A program made the position numbers and the translations under genes. Source: Pseudomonadales bacterium (GTDB lineage: Bacteria > Pseudomonadota > Gammaproteobacteria > Pseudomonadales > Azotimanducaceae). Taken from it: a stretch of 64,000 nt of DNA. Shown here in pieces: positions 61,908-64,000 of the stretch; positions within the stretch are counted from its first letter, which is position 1; each line of letters begins with the position of its first letter. The notes beneath the pieces are model-generated. The model was not told the DNA's origin and searched no databases. It saw only the letters and a list, made by a program, of their open reading frames with translations. Location of the stretch: assembly GCA_028281885.1 (NCBI GenBank), contig JANQJA010000011.1, positions 193,200-257,199 of the forward strand. Reading direction: 5' to 3'.

Positions 61908-63248
61908 ATGCAGGTGACACTGGAAACCGCTGAAGGCCTACAGCGCAAGATGCGCATCACTGTGCCGTCTGAACAGGTCGAGACGCAGGTTGAGGCCAAG
62001 ATCAAACAGACCGCTGGTCAGGTACGCATCAAGGGATTTCGGCCCGGGAAGGTCCCACTTCGAGAAGTGCGTCGCCGATTCGGCGATGGTATTCGCCAGG
62101 AAGTGGGTTCGGAGCTGATGCAGAGCAGTTTTGCGGAAGCCATTCGAGAGCAGGAAGTCTCCCCAGCCGGCATGCCGTCCATTGAGGACGTCAAGCTGGA
62201 ATCGGGCCAGGACCTTGAGTTCACGGCGATTTTTGAAGTCTTTCCGGAAGTGACCGTTGGTGACTTCAGTGCGATTCAGGTCGAGAAGCCGGTGGCGGAA
62301 GTCGCTGATGAAGATATCGACAAGATGATCGAGACACTGCGGGAACAACGGACCGAGTATCAGGCGGTGGAGCGAGCGGCGCAGAACGATGACCGGGTCA
62401 AAATAGACTTTGAAGGTTTTATCGACGATGAACCGTTTGAAGGTGGCAAGGCAGAAGGCGCAGATCTCGTGCTGGGTTCAGGGCAGATGATCCCTGGCTT
62501 TGAAGATGGATTGCTGGGTGTCAGCGCAGGCGACGATCGTGAGGTTCAGGTGACTTTCCCTGAGGACTATCAGGCTGAAAATCTGGCGGGCAAGGACGCG
62601 ACGTTCAAGATGCATGTTCACGAAGTAGCGGAACCGGTGAAGCCGGAATTGAACGAAGAACTGTTCAAGCAATTCGGCGTGGAAGAAGGTGGCCTCGAAG
62701 CGTTTCGTGATGAAGTCCGTGCCAACATGGAAAAAGAACTGGAAACGGCCATTAGTAATAGTATTAGAACTCAGGTGATGGACGAACTCTTGCGCCTGAA
62801 TGAGGTTGAACTGCCGCAGTCACTGATTGACCAGGACATTGACCAGCTTCGCCACGAAGCAATCCAACAGTTTGGTGGCCACGACAATATTGACCCCTCA
62901 GTACTGCCGTCAGAGATGTTTGTTGACAAGGCGCGTCGTCGGGTTGGGTTGGGGTTGTTGGTGAATGCTGTGGTCGAACAGGGCGATATCAAGCTTGACG
63001 ATGCCCAGGTACGGGAAAAGATTGAGAAAATGTCCAGTTCGTACGAGGAACCGGAGCAGGTCATTCAGTACTATTATGGTAATGAGCGGGCGTTGGGTCA
63101 GATTCAGAACCTGGTGCTGGAAGAACAGGTTGTTGACACGATTCTGGCAGGTGCCAGTGTGACCGAGAAGCAGATGTCCTACGAGGAGGCGATCAAACCA
63201 CCCGTACAGGACGATATCACCGGGGACGACAGCCCGGAAGAGGCCTGA
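61908..63248 (+). CDS. tig: Trigger factor
   Basis: A 446-residue ribosome-bound chaperone. The ribosome-docking loop is IKGFRPGKVPLREVRRRFG near residue 42, the central FKBP-type PPIase domain covers about 160-240 (DRVKIDFEGFIDDEPFEGG, GSGQMIPGFEDGLLG) and a long helical C-terminal arm follows. The gene begins 26 bases after tRNA-Leu with no space for its own promoter, so it probably shares the tRNA promoter. clpP follows, the usual gammaproteobacterial order. Confidence 0.96.
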   Translation: MQVTLETAEGLQRKMRITVPSEQVETQVEAKIKQTAGQVRIKGFRPGKVPLREVRRRFGDGIRQEVGSELMQSSFAEAIREQEVSPAGMPSIEDVKLESGQDLEFTAIFEVFPEVTVGDFSAIQVEKPVAEVADEDIDKMIETLREQRTEYQAVERAAQNDDRVKIDFEGFIDDEPFEGGKAEGADLVLGSGQMIPGFEDGLLGVSAGDDREVQVTFPEDYQAENLAGKDATFKMHVHEVAEPVKPELNEELFKQFGVEEGGLEAFRDEVRANMEKELETAISNSIRTQVMDELLRLNEVELPQSLIDQDIDQLRHEAIQQFGGHDNIDPSVLPSEMFVDKARRRVGLGLLVNAVVEQGDIKLDDAQVREKIEKMSSSYEEPEQVIQYYYGNERALGQIQNLVLEEQVVDTILAGASVTEKQMSYEEAIKPPVQDDITGDDSPEEA

Positions 63249-63276
63249 CGGACCGTCCCAGCTGGGGCTCAGCCGG

Positions 63277-63295
63277 GCGCCCTTCTACAGGGCGT
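63277..63295 (+). terminator. Hairpin after tig
   Basis: CGCCCT and AGGGCG form a perfect six-base stem (seven with a G-U pair) around TCTAC, 29 bases past the tig stop. Only a short TCTT follows, so termination may be partial. It separates tig from the clpP promoter. Confidence 0.45.
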
Positions 63296-63306
63296 CTTGC
63301 CAACCG

Positions 63307-63334
63307 TTGAAGTCGAAGCAAAATACCCCATATA
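63307..63334 (+). promoter_or_regulatory. Heat-shock (sigma-32-type) promoter of clpP
   Basis: TTGAAG (63307-63312) and CCCCATATA (63326-63334) are separated by 13 bases, an excellent match to the sigma-32 consensus. It lies 58 bases upstream of clpP, a known heat-shock gene. Confidence 0.72.
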
Positions 63335-63392
63335 GTAGCTGTAGCCGCTCAGCGGCACGGTCGAATGACACCTTTCCAATGAAGGACGCACC

Positions 63393-64000
63393 ATGAGCCA
63401 TTCCATTTCAGATTCATTTCCGCCTGACGCCAAAGGGCTAGGGCTTGTCCCGATGGTGCTGGAGCAAACCGCGCGGGGCGAGCGTTCCTACGACATCTAT
63501 TCTCGCCTGCTCAAGGAACGCATCATTTTCATTGTTGGCCCCATTGAAGATAACGTCGCCAACCTGGTGGTTGCCCAGCTGCTGTTTGCAGAGTCCGAGA
63601 ATGCCGACAAGGATGTGCAGCTTTACATTAATTCTCCGGGGGGTTCAGTCACTGCAGGGCTCGCAATCTACGACACGATGCAGTTCATCAACTGCGACGT
63701 CAGTACGCTTTGCGTGGGTCAGGCGGCGAGCATGGGGGCATTGTTGCTGGCAGGCGGCGCCCAGGGTAAGCGGTATTGCCTGCCCAATTCCAGGGTCATG
63801 ATTCACCAGCCGAGCGGAGGCAGCCAGGGGCAGGCCTCTGATATCGAGATTCAGGCGAAAGAGATTCTTTATCTGCGTGAGCGTATGAATGAAATCATGG
63901 CATTTCACACGGGTAAAACAGCCGCGGAAATCGCCGCTGACACCGAGCGTGACAACTTCATGACGCCCGCTCAGGCTGTGGCTTATGGCATGGTCGACCA
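63393..64000 (+). CDS. clpP: ATP-dependent Clp protease proteolytic subunit, 3' end outside the window
   Basis: The first 202 codons of the gene are present; typical ClpP is 205-215 residues, so little is missing. The short propeptide region [20 protein letters not shown] is followed by the protease fold. The catalytic serine is in [15 protein letters not shown], the histidine in [15 protein letters not shown] and the aspartate in [18 protein letters not shown] lies six bases before the ATG. It degrades proteins together with ClpX or ClpA; clpX would be expected just beyond the edge. Confidence 0.96.
   Translation, partial: MSHSISDSFPPDAKGLGLVPMVLEQTARGERSYDIYSRLLKERIIFIVGPIEDNVANLVVAQLLFAESENADKDVQLYINSPGGSVTAGLAIYDTMQFINCDVSTLCVGQAASMGALLLAGGAQGKRYCLPNSRVMIHQPSGGSQGQASDIEIQAKEILYLRERMNEIMAFHTGKTAAEIAADTERDNFMTPAQAVAYGMVD

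Overview
The window is one contiguous, gene-dense stretch of a gammaproteobacterial chromosome of moderately high G+C. The order gltA <> sdhCDAB-sucAB-lpd-sucCD, the block asd-fimV-truA-trpF-folC-dedD-cvpA-purF, the tRNA group before tig-clpP, and the genes fimV, lpxH, miaE, acnB and htpG together fit the Pseudomonas-like part of the Gammaproteobacteria. I cannot name a genus. No phage, insertion sequence, CRISPR array, rRNA gene or replication origin is visible. Coding density is very high and many genes overlap by 1-8 bases.

Left edge (1-1.9 kb, minus strand): the end of a surface-sugar cluster with a 2-hydroxyacid dehydrogenase fragment, a CMP-sugar synthetase-like protein and a family 2 glycosyltransferase. 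2-10 kb: leuC-leuD-cimA (citramalate route to isoleucine), a lone sulfotransferase, an LLM-class (F420/FMN) oxidoreductase, mtnA with a divergent class II aldolase, and a DUF3014 membrane protein. 10-20 kb: acnA divergent from fumC, an adhesin-type type I secretion pair (HlyD and ABC), a Sel1-repeat protein, a hydroxyacid dehydrogenase and a peptidyl-prolyl isomerase.

20-33 kb: citrate synthase divergent from sdhCDAB-sucAB-lpd-sucCD. With acnA, acnB and fumC the window encodes the whole oxidative TCA cycle except isocitrate dehydrogenase and malate dehydrogenase. 33-43 kb: htpG behind a heat-shock-type promoter, a DUF1631 protein divergent from gpsA across a striking nested palindrome, a DUF4892 protein, folE, aroC, and a LysR regulator divergent from asd.

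43-57 kb: fimV-truA-trpF-trpB-trpA-folC-dedD-cvpA-purF running directly into moxR-DUF58-tgpA. 57-64 kb: acnB, miaE, lpxH, tRNA-Pro/Arg/His, tRNA-Leu, tig and clpP (cut by the right edge, with a heat-shock-type promoter).

This is mainly housekeeping sequence and I did not find a clear undescribed multi-gene system. The best leads are: (1) a two-copy palindromic repeat that sits exactly at the only two convergent gene junctions with any real spacing and supplies stop codons; (2) the nested palindrome between the DUF1631 gene and gpsA; (3) the relocated leuCD with cimA, together with a lysR-asd junction that looks like the scar of a lost leuCDB; (4) the absence of accD between trpA and folC; and (5) the mtnA-aldolase pair as a possible short methylthioadenosine salvage route.
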